The position numbers were made by a program, and so were the translations under genes. 16,405 bases of DNA from JAEXNA01 sp050486105 (GTDB lineage: Bacteria; Vulcanimicrobiota; Xenobia; Xenobiales; JADMJV01), in NCBI GenBank assembly GCA_050486105.1, contig JBJHCR010000121.1:1-16405 (forward strand), written 5' to 3'. The notes under the pieces are model-generated. The model searched no databases, was not told the origin of the DNA, and worked only from the letters and a program-made list of their open reading frames with translations. Of the stretch, positions 7,146-14,244 are shown one piece after another. Each line of letters opens with the position of its first letter. Position 1 is the stretch's first letter.

Positions 7146-9004
7146 TAGCGCAGAAACCCTCCTTCTCTCAAGTAAGACCACAGCTCTTCCACCAGTTCTT
7201 CTACGCCTTGAGCCTGACTGTCCAAAACAAGGTCCGCTTGCTGCGGCTCTTCATAAGGCGAAGTTACCCCGGTGAACTCGGGAATCTCGCCTTTGAGGGC
7301 CCGTTGATAGAGTCCCTTGGGATCCCGCTGACGGCAAAGCTCCAGGGGGCAACGCACGAAGATCTCCAGGAAACGTCCTTGGGGCAATCGCGCCCGGGCG
7401 GCCTCTCGGTCCTGGATGAAGGGAGAAATGAGACTGCAAAGCACCAGATTGCCGTGCTGAAAACCCAGGACAGCGACTTCGGCCATCCGGCGAACATTTT
7501 CGCTCCGGTCCTGGGGGCTGAACTTGAGGTCGCCATTGAGTCCATGTCGCAGATTGTCACCGTCCAAAAGCATGCTGTGGTGCCCGGTCTCGTAGAGCCT
7601 TCTTTCCAAGGCTCTGGCCACCGCTGTTTTGCCGGAGCCGGAAAGGCCTGTGAACCATAAAACAGCGGCACGGTGACCGTTCAAGGATTCTCTTTCTTCC
7701 AGGGTGATGCCGGAGTCTTCCGGCACCACATCGGGAGATACCCGTTGCAGGGGAAGGTGGCCGTTGGTGGATTTCTCTCGGATCATCCCGGCGGCCACGG
7801 TGTTGTTGGAGTTGGGGTCGATGAGAATGAAGTTGCCGGTGGAACGGCTCGAATGGTAGGGGTCGAAAAAGAGCGGCCGGCTGGAGGTGATCCTCACACG
7901 ACCGATATCGTTCATTTCCAGAGAATCGGAGCTATCTTGTTCTGCGCTATCCACATTGACTCGATATTGAAGATCCCCCACCTTCACCTTCACTCTGCGA
8001 GTGGTGTGCTGCAGCCAAAATTCCTGACCCGGGCGCAAGGGAAGTTCTCCCATCCAACACAGCATAGCTTCAAAATCTTGGGATTGAGTGGGCCGGTTCA
8101 TTCGACTGACGATCATATCCCCTCGACTCACGTCAATCTCATCTTGCAAGGTCAGGATCACCGAATCACCGGCGACGGCCTCAGTCAACTCCCCTTCCGA
8201 ATTCAGCACCGATTTGATGGTGCTATGTATCCCCAAAGGTAGGACGACCACCTCGTCCTTAGGGGCCACTCTCCCCGAATAGACTTGCCCGGCTAGTCCC
8301 CGAAAATCCTGATGGGGCCTGACAACGTACTGCACCGGAAAGCGAAAGTCACCTAAGTGGCCTTGAGAGTCTACCTGGACTGTTTCCAAATGTTGCAACA
8401 AGGTGGAGCCTTCATACCAGGGCATGTTGGCGGAGCTTGAGACAACATTGTCTCCAAGGAGCGCAGATATGGGGATAAAGGTCAAACTCCGAATCTGGAG
8501 TTTGGCAGCAAATTCCTCATATTCTTGGACCAAGCGGTGAAAGACCTGAGCTTCAAAGTTCACCAAGTCCATCTTGTTGACGGCGACGAGGAGATGGGGG
8601 ACCTGGAGAAGCGAGGCGATATATCCGTGCCGCCGGGACTGGGTCTGTACCCCTTTTCGAGCGTCCAGCAAGATGATGGCCAGTTCCGCCGTGGAAGCCC
8701 CGGTGATCATGTTTCGGGTGTATTGCAGGTGGCCTGGAGTGTCGGCCAAGATGAATTTCCGTTGAGGAGTCGCGAAGTAACGATAGGCCACATCGATGGT
8801 GATCTTTTGCTCTCTCTCGGCCCGCAGACCGTCGGTCAGAAGAGCGAGATCGATCTGTCCTTCACCTAAGCTTCGAGAGAGCTTCTCCAAAGACTCAAGT
8901 TGGTCTTCAAAAATCGATTTTGTGTCGTAGAGCAGTCGGCCGAGAAGCGTGCTTTTCCCGTCGTCCACACTTCCGGCCGTGCTCACCCTGAGGAGATCCA
9001 TCAT
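7145..9004 (-). CDS. cysNC: Bifunctional sulfate adenylyltransferase subunit 1 / adenylylsulfate kinase (CysN-CysC fusion)
   Basis: A 619-residue fusion. Together with CysD it makes APS from sulfate and ATP with GTP hydrolysis by the N-terminal part; the C-terminal part phosphorylates APS to PAPS. Residues 1-420 are the CysN GTPase: P-loop GSVDDGKS (11-18), DTPGH (88-92), NKMD (143-146), followed by the beta-barrel domains. Residues about 445-619 are CysC: P-loop GLSGSGKT (453-460), DGDNLRHGL (481-489), and the CSLISPFIQDRE and FTGVTSPYEEP segments. The length is usual for the fusion. The ATG at 9004 overlaps the cysD stop in TGATG; a TTG at 9007 and an ATG at 9001 are alternatives. It is the last gene of the operon. 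Its stop lies right at the edge of a transposase remnant. Confidence 0.97.
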   Translation of the reverse strand: MMDLLRVSTAGSVDDGKSTLLGRLLYDTKSIFEDQLESLEKLSRSLGEGQIDLALLTDGLRAEREQKITIDVAYRYFATPQRKFILADTPGHLQYTRNMITGASTAELAIILLDARKGVQTQSRRHGYIASLLQVPHLLVAVNKMDLVNFEAQVFHRLVQEYEEFAAKLQIRSLTFIPISALLGDNVVSSSANMPWYEGSTLLQHLETVQVDSQGHLGDFRFPVQYVVRPHQDFRGLAGQVYSGRVAPKDEVVVLPLGIHSTIKSVLNSEGELTEAVAGDSVILTLQDEIDVSRGDMIVSRMNRPTQSQDFEAMLCWMGELPLRPGQEFWLQHTTRRVKVKVGDLQYRVNVDSAEQDSSDSLEMNDIGRVRITSSRPLFFDPYHSSRSTGNFILIDPNSNNTVAAGMIREKSTNGHLPLQRVSPDVVPEDSGITLEERESLNGHRAAVLWFTGLSGSGKTAVARALERRLYETGHHSMLLDGDNLRHGLNGDLKFSPQDRSENVRRMAEVAVLGFQHGNLVLCSLISPFIQDREAARARLPQGRFLEIFVRCPLELCRQRDPKGLYQRALKGEIPEFTGVTSPYEEPQQADLVLDSQAQGVEELVEELWSYLREGGFLR

Positions 9005-9939
9005 CAAAAGTACCCCTCTCGCTTGCGGTCTTCCATGGCCGACTGGGAGCGCTGGTCGTCGGCCCGCCCGCCGCGCTCGGTGACGCGGGTGGAAGCCACT
9101 TCTTCGATGATCTCGGCAATGCTGGAGGCCTTCGACTCCACCGCCCCGGTACAGGTCAGATCGCCAATCGTTCTGAACCTCACCTGACGGGTCTCAACAC
9201 GCTCCCCCTCTAGTTTTCCCACCACGGGGTCGGCGGCCAGAAGCGTCCCCTCGGCCGTGATCACCACCTCTCTGTGGTGAGAGAAGTAAAGAGAGGGAAG
9301 CTCCACATTCTGCGAGGCGATGTAGAGCCACACATCGAGTTCGGTCCAGTTGGAGAGGGGAAATACTCGAAAATGTTCCTGGGGATTGCGGCGTCCGTTG
9401 TAGAGGTTCCAGATCTCTGGTCTTTGGTTTTTGGGATCCCATTGGCCGAAGCTGTCCCGATGGGAGAAAAATCGTTCCTTGGCACGGGCCTTTTCTTCAT
9501 CTCGCCGTGCGCCACCCAAGCAGGCGTCGACTCCGAACTCCCTGATGGAATGCAATAGGGTCGTGGTTTGCAAGGCATTGCGACTGGGGCGTGGTCCCGT
9601 TTCCTCTCTGACTCGTCCGGCCCGGATGCAGTCCTCCACTTTTCTCACTTCCAAAGTGAGGCCTAGTTGCTTCACGAATCGGTCGCGAAACTCCAAAGTC
9701 TCTTCGAAGTTGTGACCTGTGTCCACGTGCAACAAGGGAAAGGGAATGGGGGCAGGGTAGAAGGCTTTGTGAGCAAGCCAGGCTAGGCAGACCGAGTCCT
9801 TACCTCCCGAAAAGAGCAAGACAGGGCGCTCGAACTGAGCCGCCACTTCCCTGATGAGATAGATCGCCTCGGCTTCGAGTTGCTGGAGGTGAGAGCGCAG
9901 AGGCACGTCCTGGTTTCTTTTTGTGCTAGCGATAGGCAT
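9004..9939 (-). CDS. cysD: Sulfate adenylyltransferase subunit 2
   Basis: A 311-residue catalytic subunit of ATP sulfurylase, an ATP pyrophosphatase that forms APS from ATP and sulfate and works with CysN. The PP-loop SGGKDS is at 44-49, followed by LLHVDTGHNFEETLEFRD, RNALQTTTLLHSIREFGVDACLGGARRDEEKARAKER, and the WTELDVWLYI and LPSLYFSHHR segments, all typical of CysD. The C-terminus RKREGYF is the usual one for this family. The ATG at 9939 has GAGGAAAC upstream at good spacing. It lies 23 bases after cysH, and its stop overlaps the cysNC start. Confidence 0.97.
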   Translation of the reverse strand: MPIASTKRNQDVPLRSHLQQLEAEAIYLIREVAAQFERPVLLFSGGKDSVCLAWLAHKAFYPAPIPFPLLHVDTGHNFEETLEFRDRFVKQLGLTLEVRKVEDCIRAGRVREETGPRPSRNALQTTTLLHSIREFGVDACLGGARRDEEKARAKERFFSHRDSFGQWDPKNQRPEIWNLYNGRRNPQEHFRVFPLSNWTELDVWLYIASQNVELPSLYFSHHREVVITAEGTLLAADPVVGKLEGERVETRQVRFRTIGDLTCTGAVESKASSIAEIIEEVASTRVTERGGRADDQRSQSAMEDRKREGYF

Positions 9940-9962
9940 TTTGTTTCCTCATATCTTGGGGT

Positions 9963-10634
9963 TTATCCGACTGATCGACGGTGTAGGCCGCATTCCGTTT
10001 TTTGTTGTCCCATCCAGCGTCCATCGCGATTCTCTCCTTTGCTGGTGCAAGGCTGGCAGCCGATGCTCCGGTAGCCCTGGGCGGCCAGGGGATGGGGGAG
10101 CAGCTCGGGATGCTCGTAGAGATAAACATCCAGGTCGAAGCTGTCCCAAGGCAGAAAGGGGCAGAGCTTGAGCTTGCCCGTGGGCATCCTAGAAAGCACG
10201 GACAAGGCCTTTCGTTGGTCCGTTTGGTCATGCCTTACTCCGGTGATCCAAAGGGTGGCACCCTGGAGGACTCTGTCCAAAGGCTTCACTTTGTTGAGGG
10301 CGCAGCAGGCATCGCTGTCTCGGCGATAGAGTTCTTCCGGAGGAAAAGATTCGGGCCTGATATTCACCACCTTGAGGTGGAGCTTTCGAACCAAAGTGTC
10401 GCGATAGCTTAGAGTCTCCGGAAAGTGAAAGCCGGTGTCTAGAAAGAAGACTCGCAGCTCTCGATTGAGCTGGCTTATCATATGAAGTAGGGGCAAGCTC
10501 TGAGTCTGAAAAGAGGAGGTGGCCACGATCTCTTCGGGTTCAAAGTTGGCGAGTGCCCAGGCCAAAATCTCTCGGGGTGACAGCCCCTCGAATTCTCGAT
10601 TGAGAACTTCGAGTTCCTGTTCGTCAAAGCTCAC
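9963..10634 (-). CDS. cysH: Phosphoadenylyl/adenylyl-sulfate reductase, Fe-S cluster type
   Basis: A 223-residue enzyme reducing activated sulfate (APS or PAPS) to sulfite with thioredoxin. I take the GTG at 10634, which overlaps the cobA stop as GTGA; the longer frame to 10805 lies inside cobA. Features are SSFQTQSLPLLHMI, FFLDTGFHFPETLSYRD, the double cysteine Cys110-Cys111 (DACCALNKVKPL), ITGVRHDQT, Cys193-x-x-Cys196 (IGCQPCT) and the catalytic Cys215 in TECGLH. The four cysteines CC...CxxC bind a [4Fe-4S] cluster in APS reductases (EC 1.8.4.10) and are absent from classical PAPS reductases such as that of E. coli. The co-encoded APS kinase raises the question of which substrate is used; some Fe-S enzymes accept both. 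Confidence 0.95.
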   Translation of the reverse strand: MSFDEQELEVLNREFEGLSPREILAWALANFEPEEIVATSSFQTQSLPLLHMISQLNRELRVFFLDTGFHFPETLSYRDTLVRKLHLKVVNIRPESFPPEELYRRDSDACCALNKVKPLDRVLQGATLWITGVRHDQTDQRKALSVLSRMPTGKLKLCPFLPWDSFDLDVYLYEHPELLPHPLAAQGYRSIGCQPCTSKGENRDGRWMGQQKTECGLHRRSVG

Positions 10635-11389
10635 CGGGCCACCGCCTTCAAGACCGGCGCCGAAAGCTGGGGTAAGGATTCCGCCAGCCCGGCCACTTCG
10701 CCGATCACGATGGTCGAAGGCGTCTTGATGGCCTGCTGCTCGGCCAGTTGGGCCAAGTCTTTGAGGGAGCAGCGCAGCACACGTTGCTCCTCTGTCGTCC
10801 CGCATTCCACCACGGCAGCCGGGGTCTCCGGGCTTTTGCCTGCCGCCATAAAACGTCGGGCCAAGTATGGCAATCGGTCTCGACCCATCAGCACCACTAC
10901 GGTGTCGAGTCGGCTGAGGGCCTCATAATCGAGTTCATCGTTGTTGGCAAAGCGGCCCGCCACGACGGCAAAAGTCCGGCTCATGCCCCGGTGGGTCACA
11001 GGTATCCCGGCCGCTCCGGGTGCGGCCAAAGCGCTGGACACTCCCGGCACCACCTCGTAGGCGATCCCGGCTTGGTGACAAGCCTCGATCTCTTCCCAGC
11101 CACGCCCGAAGACAAAGGGATCACCTCCTTTGAGCCTCACCACTTGGCGGCCGGAACGGGCTTTAGCCACTAGTATTTCATTGATCTGCTCCTGCCGGGT
11201 GGTGGGCCCGTTAGGAGTCTTGCCTACATAGATAAGTTCGGTTTCGGGTCGCACATGGGCCAGCAAGTCGCGATGGACCAATCGGTCGTGCACCAGAACT
11301 TCGGCCCGCCGGAGGTATTCCACCCCTCGAAGGGTGATGAGGTCACTGGCCCCTGGGCCTGCTCCTACCAAATAAACTTTACCTGACAT
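10631..11389 (-). CDS. cobA: Uroporphyrinogen-III C-methyltransferase (SUMT)
   Basis: A 252-residue S-adenosylmethionine-dependent enzyme that converts uroporphyrinogen III to precorrin-2, the first step of the siroheme branch needed by sulfite reductase. It has the family motifs YLVGAGPGASDLITLRG (6-22), RLKGGDPFVFGRG (85-97) and YEVVPGVSSALAAP (111-124), plus the later PVTHRG and LMGRDRLP-type segments. The length fits a stand-alone SUMT; the dehydrogenase/chelatase domain of a CysG-type fusion is absent. The ATG at 11389 has TAGGAG at ideal spacing, and that sequence includes the stop codon of the preceding gene. The C-terminus overlaps the cysH start. Confidence 0.96.
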   Translation of the reverse strand: MSGKVYLVGAGPGASDLITLRGVEYLRRAEVLVHDRLVHRDLLAHVRPETELIYVGKTPNGPTTRQEQINEILVAKARSGRQVVRLKGGDPFVFGRGWEEIEACHQAGIAYEVVPGVSSALAAPGAAGIPVTHRGMSRTFAVVAGRFANNDELDYEALSRLDTVVVLMGRDRLPYLARRFMAAGKSPETPAAVVECGTTEEQRVLRCSLKDLAQLAEQQAIKTPSTIVIGEVAGLAESLPQLSAPVLKAVAR

Positions 11390-11398
11390 TGTAGGCTC

Positions 11399-12433
11399 CT
11401 AAAAGGCAAACCGGAAACCTTGGTTTCCGGGCAAATTTCGACAAAAGGGGTCCTGGAGGCCCGCACCATCATGGGATTCAACCGAGGTCTCCTCGGTTGT
11501 CAACTGACTCTCTGGTCGGGTCTCTAAGGCAATCTGGGCTCCGGCCCGCAATAAAACGATCTCGTCCATTCCGGGCAAAGAGCCCAGCGGTGACAGAATG
11601 TGAACATCGTCTCGAAGCAATCTCCTGGGCAGATCTCGAGTGGCGTGAGTTCCGGCTCCCATCAAAAAGGGCAACACCAGCACCGGAAGCTTCCTTAGAC
11701 TTGTTAGGGCCTCTTCAGGCCCCGGATCCTCGTCGAGAAAGGCGTGGACCACCTGAGCCAGAGGGAGTCTCTCACCAAGTTCGGTCGCCAGCGATTCGGT
11801 AGACCGGCGGCTCTGGGCGTGACGCCTGGTCCCGTGTCCCACCACCATCAAGGAAGCTTCCGTGGGCTGTAGGCCCAATCGTTTCAGGTGATCTTGCAAA
11901 TGCTTTTGTGCCAGGCGGTAAATTTGGGGATGGGTGCCTACCGGTTCGGTGATCTCAACTTCAAAATCTCCCCAGCGAGCATTCTTCTGCAACTCCCGTG
12001 GAAGAACCACGTCACAGTAATACCCGGCGCTTGCCATCAGAGGAACGACAGTGACCTTCGGTCCTTTTAACCCACTTGAAGCGTGGGGGGGCCGAAGTAT
12101 CGTGTTCTCAGGGGGTCCGAGAGCAAGGAGTGAGCGACCTGAGGAGCGGATAATAGTTGGGTCTATTTGAGCACCGGAAGGGTGATCACGACGCAGCAAT
12201 CGGCGGGTACCCACCGAAGGTGGGTGATGAGGGCGCGAGACGAGGTTTTCTCGCGCATCAAGTGGGTTCAAGTGCTCGAGCGCCTTGTAGAAAGGGGGAG
12301 ACCCCTTTTGAAAGGTCACCACGACTTCGTCGAAACCGCCCAGAGCGGCCGCCTTGCGCCCCAAATCCCGAGCCAACTCATTGGACGCGGAATCATCCCC
12401 ATCCCCATGGGCGGCCAACACCAGGCTCCTCAC
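11399..12433 (-). CDS. Two-domain CbiX-like sirohydrochlorin chelatase carrying an in-frame insertion
   Basis: A 344-residue protein probably inserting Fe2+ into sirohydrochlorin to form siroheme. It has two CbiX-like halves: residues 1-56 plus about 125-185, with His9 in LAAHGD, and about 190-300, with His200 in MVVGHGTRRHAQS and His263 in LMGAGTHATRDLP. At the position matching His263 the first half has Tyr (LMASAGYYCDVVLP), so only the second half seems to keep both metal-binding histidines. Residues about 57-124 have no resemblance to the family and are encoded by a 200-bp palindromic element (12069-12268); without them the protein would be about 276 residues, the normal size. The GTG start at 12433 overlaps the sulfite reductase stop (GTGA). 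Whether the extended protein is active is unknown. CbiK/CbiX substrate assignment rests on the neighbours. Confidence 0.85.
   Translation of the reverse strand: MRSLVLAAHGDGDDSASNELARDLGRKAAALGGFDEVVVTFQKGSPPFYKALEHLNPLDARENLVSRPHHPPSVGTRRLLRRDHPSGAQIDPTIIRSSGRSLLALGPPENTILRPPHASSGLKGPKVTVVPLMASAGYYCDVVLPRELQKNARWGDFEVEITEPVGTHPQIYRLAQKHLQDHLKRLGLQPTEASLMVVGHGTRRHAQSRRSTESLATELGERLPLAQVVHAFLDEDPGPEEALTSLRKLPVLVLPFLMGAGTHATRDLPRRLLRDDVHILSPLGSLPGMDEIVLLRAGAQIALETRPESQLTTEETSVESHDGAGLQDPFCRNLPGNQGFRFAF
12069..12079 (+). repeat. Left terminal inverted repeat of the 200-bp element
   Basis: AACCCACTTGA, an exact reverse complement of the right end at 12258-12268. It is followed by AGCG, where the other end has TGCG. 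Confidence 0.8.
12258..12268 (-). repeat. Right terminal inverted repeat of the 200-bp element
   Basis: TCAAGTGGGTT on the plus strand, an exact reverse complement of the left end at 12069-12079. It directly follows the 8-bp hairpin at 12233-12256. Confidence 0.8.
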
Positions 12434-14151
12434 GAGCCCACCCTCAATTCCAGAAACCCCTCGCGAGTGGGCACTTCTCTCCCGGTCACCCTCTGGCGAA
12501 GCTCGGTTTCTCCCCGTTGGCGACGGTAGAAATCGCCCAATTCTTCATCCTCCAAACCGTCTTGGGACCACCATTCCAATAGGGGTCGTACAGTGGAGAG
12601 AAGCTCCGAGGTCGGAACATCGGCGGCGAAGAGGTCGGCCATTCGGTCTCCTCGACTTCGTCCACCCACGTAGATTTGATAGAGATCCAAGCTGCGTCCC
12701 ACAAAGGCGAGATCGGCCGTGTAAGGTCGAGCACAACCATTGGGGCACCCGGTCATGCGCACGGAAAAGGGCCTTCCCCACAGTTTGAGTTCCTTCAAGG
12801 AGTTCTCCAACTGGTCCATGATATCGGGCAAGAGCCGCTCGGACTCGGCCAGGGCCAAGCCACAGGTGGGCAAAGCCGGGCAAGCCATAGAGCGGCGTCT
12901 GCCGGCGGAGAGTTCTTCCACCAAAGGGACACCGTTGTCTTGCAAAATTTGCTCAACTCTTTCCAACTGAGCTTCTTGCAGGCCCGTGAGTAGAACGTTT
13001 TGGTGAGGGCTGAGACGTATCTCAGGCGAGAGCTCGGCTACGATCTCTCGCAGAGCAGATCGCAACTTTTTCCCCTCTTTGTCGAGAATGCGACCGTTCT
13101 CCACCCATATTCCGTAGAGCCAACGGCCGTCGGCTTGCCGGTGACGGCCCAGGTGATCGTGATATTCCAGATGGACGGGTTTGGCGACCTGGAGTTGTCC
13201 CGGGAAAAGCTTCTGGAACTCCTCTCGAAAGCGCTCCAAGCCCCATTCGTCGATGAGATACTTGAGACGAGCGTGCTTGCGGTCAGAGCGATTGCCGTAG
13301 TCTCGAAAGATCGCCACCACGGTGCGTACCGCCTCGGCGGCTAACTCGGTGTCCACAAAACCTAGAGTGATCCCCAAGGAGGCGAAAGTGTCGGCTCGGC
13401 GATTGGTCATGCCCTGTCCGCCGCCTACCAAGATATTGAAGCCCTTCACTTCCCCGTCTTCCACCACCCCTACCAAGCCACAATCCTGGGTGTAGACGTC
13501 CACACAATTGTCATCGGGGGCGGCCACGGCGATCTTGAATTTTCGGGGCAAGTAGTTGGTCCCATAGAACTTTTCTTCTTGCTTGGTATCCACAAGTTTT
13601 TCGCCGTCGAGCCAAATTTCGTGATAGGCACGAGTGGTCGGTCGGAGATCCTCGGCCAATTGGTGGGTCACCTTGGCCACGGCCTGATGGGCTTTATCGG
13701 CAAGACAGGCAGGGCACGCCATGACGTTGCGCACCACGTCTCCACAGGCTGCCAGGGTGGTGACCAGTTCTTTGTTGAGAGAGGTCATGGTTTGCTTTAG
13801 ATCGCTCTTGATGACTCCGTGGTATTGAATGGCCTGTCGGGTGGTGACTCTCAGGGTGCCGTTGGCGTATTGGTCGGCTAGGCGGTCGAGATTGAGATAT
13901 TGGGAAGCTTTGAGGATCCCGCCGGGTAGAGCCACACGAATCATGAAGTTGTAAGTTTTCGACTGTTCGGCCTTGCTCTGTTTGCGGCTATCCCGGTCTT
14001 CTTGTTGGTAGATTCCGTGGAATTTCAGAACTTGGATGTCGTCTGAGTTAAAATGGTCGGTGCTGGTGTCTTTGAGGGTTTCTTCGACCTGCCCGCGCAG
14101 ATACTGACTGTTCTCTTTAGCTTTTTCAACCTTGGATGGCTTGCTGCTCAC
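12430..14151 (-). CDS. cysI: Assimilatory sulfite reductase, siroheme [4Fe-4S] hemoprotein
   Basis: A 573-residue enzyme performing the six-electron reduction of sulfite to sulfide. It has the two-repeat nitrite/sulfite reductase layout: a ferredoxin-like half at about 60-150 (TYNFMIRVALPGG, NGTLRVTTRQAIQYHG), the first 4Fe-4S/siroheme-type domain at 160-320 (NILVGGGQGM), the second ferredoxin-like half at about 340-410, and the cluster ligands Cys424-x5-Cys430 (SMACPALPTCGLA) and Cys469-x3-Cys473 (MTGCPNGCARPY). The length matches CysI. No CysJ flavoprotein is nearby, so the electron donor (NADPH-flavoprotein elsewhere or ferredoxin) is undecided. The GTG start at 14151 has AAGGAG eight bases upstream. 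It is the first long gene of the sulfate operon and stands directly behind the leader ORF and terminator described separately. Its stop overlaps the chelatase start. Confidence 0.95.
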   Translation of the reverse strand: MSSKPSKVEKAKENSQYLRGQVEETLKDTSTDHFNSDDIQVLKFHGIYQQEDRDSRKQSKAEQSKTYNFMIRVALPGGILKASQYLNLDRLADQYANGTLRVTTRQAIQYHGVIKSDLKQTMTSLNKELVTTLAACGDVVRNVMACPACLADKAHQAVAKVTHQLAEDLRPTTRAYHEIWLDGEKLVDTKQEEKFYGTNYLPRKFKIAVAAPDDNCVDVYTQDCGLVGVVEDGEVKGFNILVGGGQGMTNRRADTFASLGITLGFVDTELAAEAVRTVVAIFRDYGNRSDRKHARLKYLIDEWGLERFREEFQKLFPGQLQVAKPVHLEYHDHLGRHRQADGRWLYGIWVENGRILDKEGKKLRSALREIVAELSPEIRLSPHQNVLLTGLQEAQLERVEQILQDNGVPLVEELSAGRRRSMACPALPTCGLALAESERLLPDIMDQLENSLKELKLWGRPFSVRMTGCPNGCARPYTADLAFVGRSLDLYQIYVGGRSRGDRMADLFAADVPTSELLSTVRPLLEWWSQDGLEDEELGDFYRRQRGETELRQRVTGREVPTREGFLELRVGS

Positions 14152-14183
14152 TGGTGAATCTCCTTAGCGTGTCAAGAAAAACG

Positions 14184-14216
14184 AAAAAAACCCCCGGGGT
14201 GCACGCCCGGGGGTTT
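14184..14216 (-). terminator. Intrinsic terminator of the attenuator in front of the sulfite reductase gene
   Basis: Read on the minus strand, AAACCCCCGGG pairs perfectly with CCCGGGGGTTT (11 bp, 7-base loop) and is followed by a run of seven T, then CG and five more T. This strong intrinsic terminator lies 33 bases before the GTG of the sulfite reductase gene and after the stop of the cysteine-rich leader ORF, so it must be bypassed for operon expression. On the plus strand the T-run is poor and no gene needs it. Confidence 0.9.
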
Positions 14217-14244
14217 CTTCTAGTGATCTGTTTACATCAATAAA

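Larger units (their letters stand above)
12069..12268. mobile_element. 200-bp palindromic element (MITE-like or structured RNA) inserted in frame in the chelatase gene
   Basis: The left end AACCCACTTGA (12069-12079) and the right end TCAAGTGGGTT (12258-12268) are perfect 11-bp inverted repeats, and a further GCG on each side matches after one mismatch. Inside are a perfect 8-bp stem GCGCGAGA/TCTCGCGC (12233-12240 with 12249-12256), a perfect 7-bp stem ACCCACC/GGTGGGT (12209-12215 with 12219-12225) and CTCAGG/CCTGAG (12107-12112 with 12138-12143). The element encodes nothing family-like, but it has no stop in the host frame and lies exactly between a helix (PPFYKALEHL) and the next strand (KVTVVPL) of the host protein. 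No clear target duplication is visible. It is either a miniature transposable element or a mobile structured RNA of the plus strand; no transposase or second copy is in the window. Confidence 0.75.

Noticed and set aside
7208..8869. Long plus-strand reading frames opposite cysNC
   Set aside because: They are antisense shadows of a clearly conserved enzyme and have no recognisable protein features.
10635..10805. Extended N-terminus of the CysH protein
   Set aside because: The extra residues lie entirely in the cobA gene in another frame and do not resemble the family; the GTGA overlap start is better.
12069..12268. The extra chelatase segment as a true protein domain or an intein
   Set aside because: No intein motifs, low-complexity composition, and the DNA-level palindromic ends explain it better.
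14188..14220. Bidirectional terminator also serving the plus strand
   Set aside because: On the plus strand only TTT then CTTC follows, and no plus-strand gene ends nearby.
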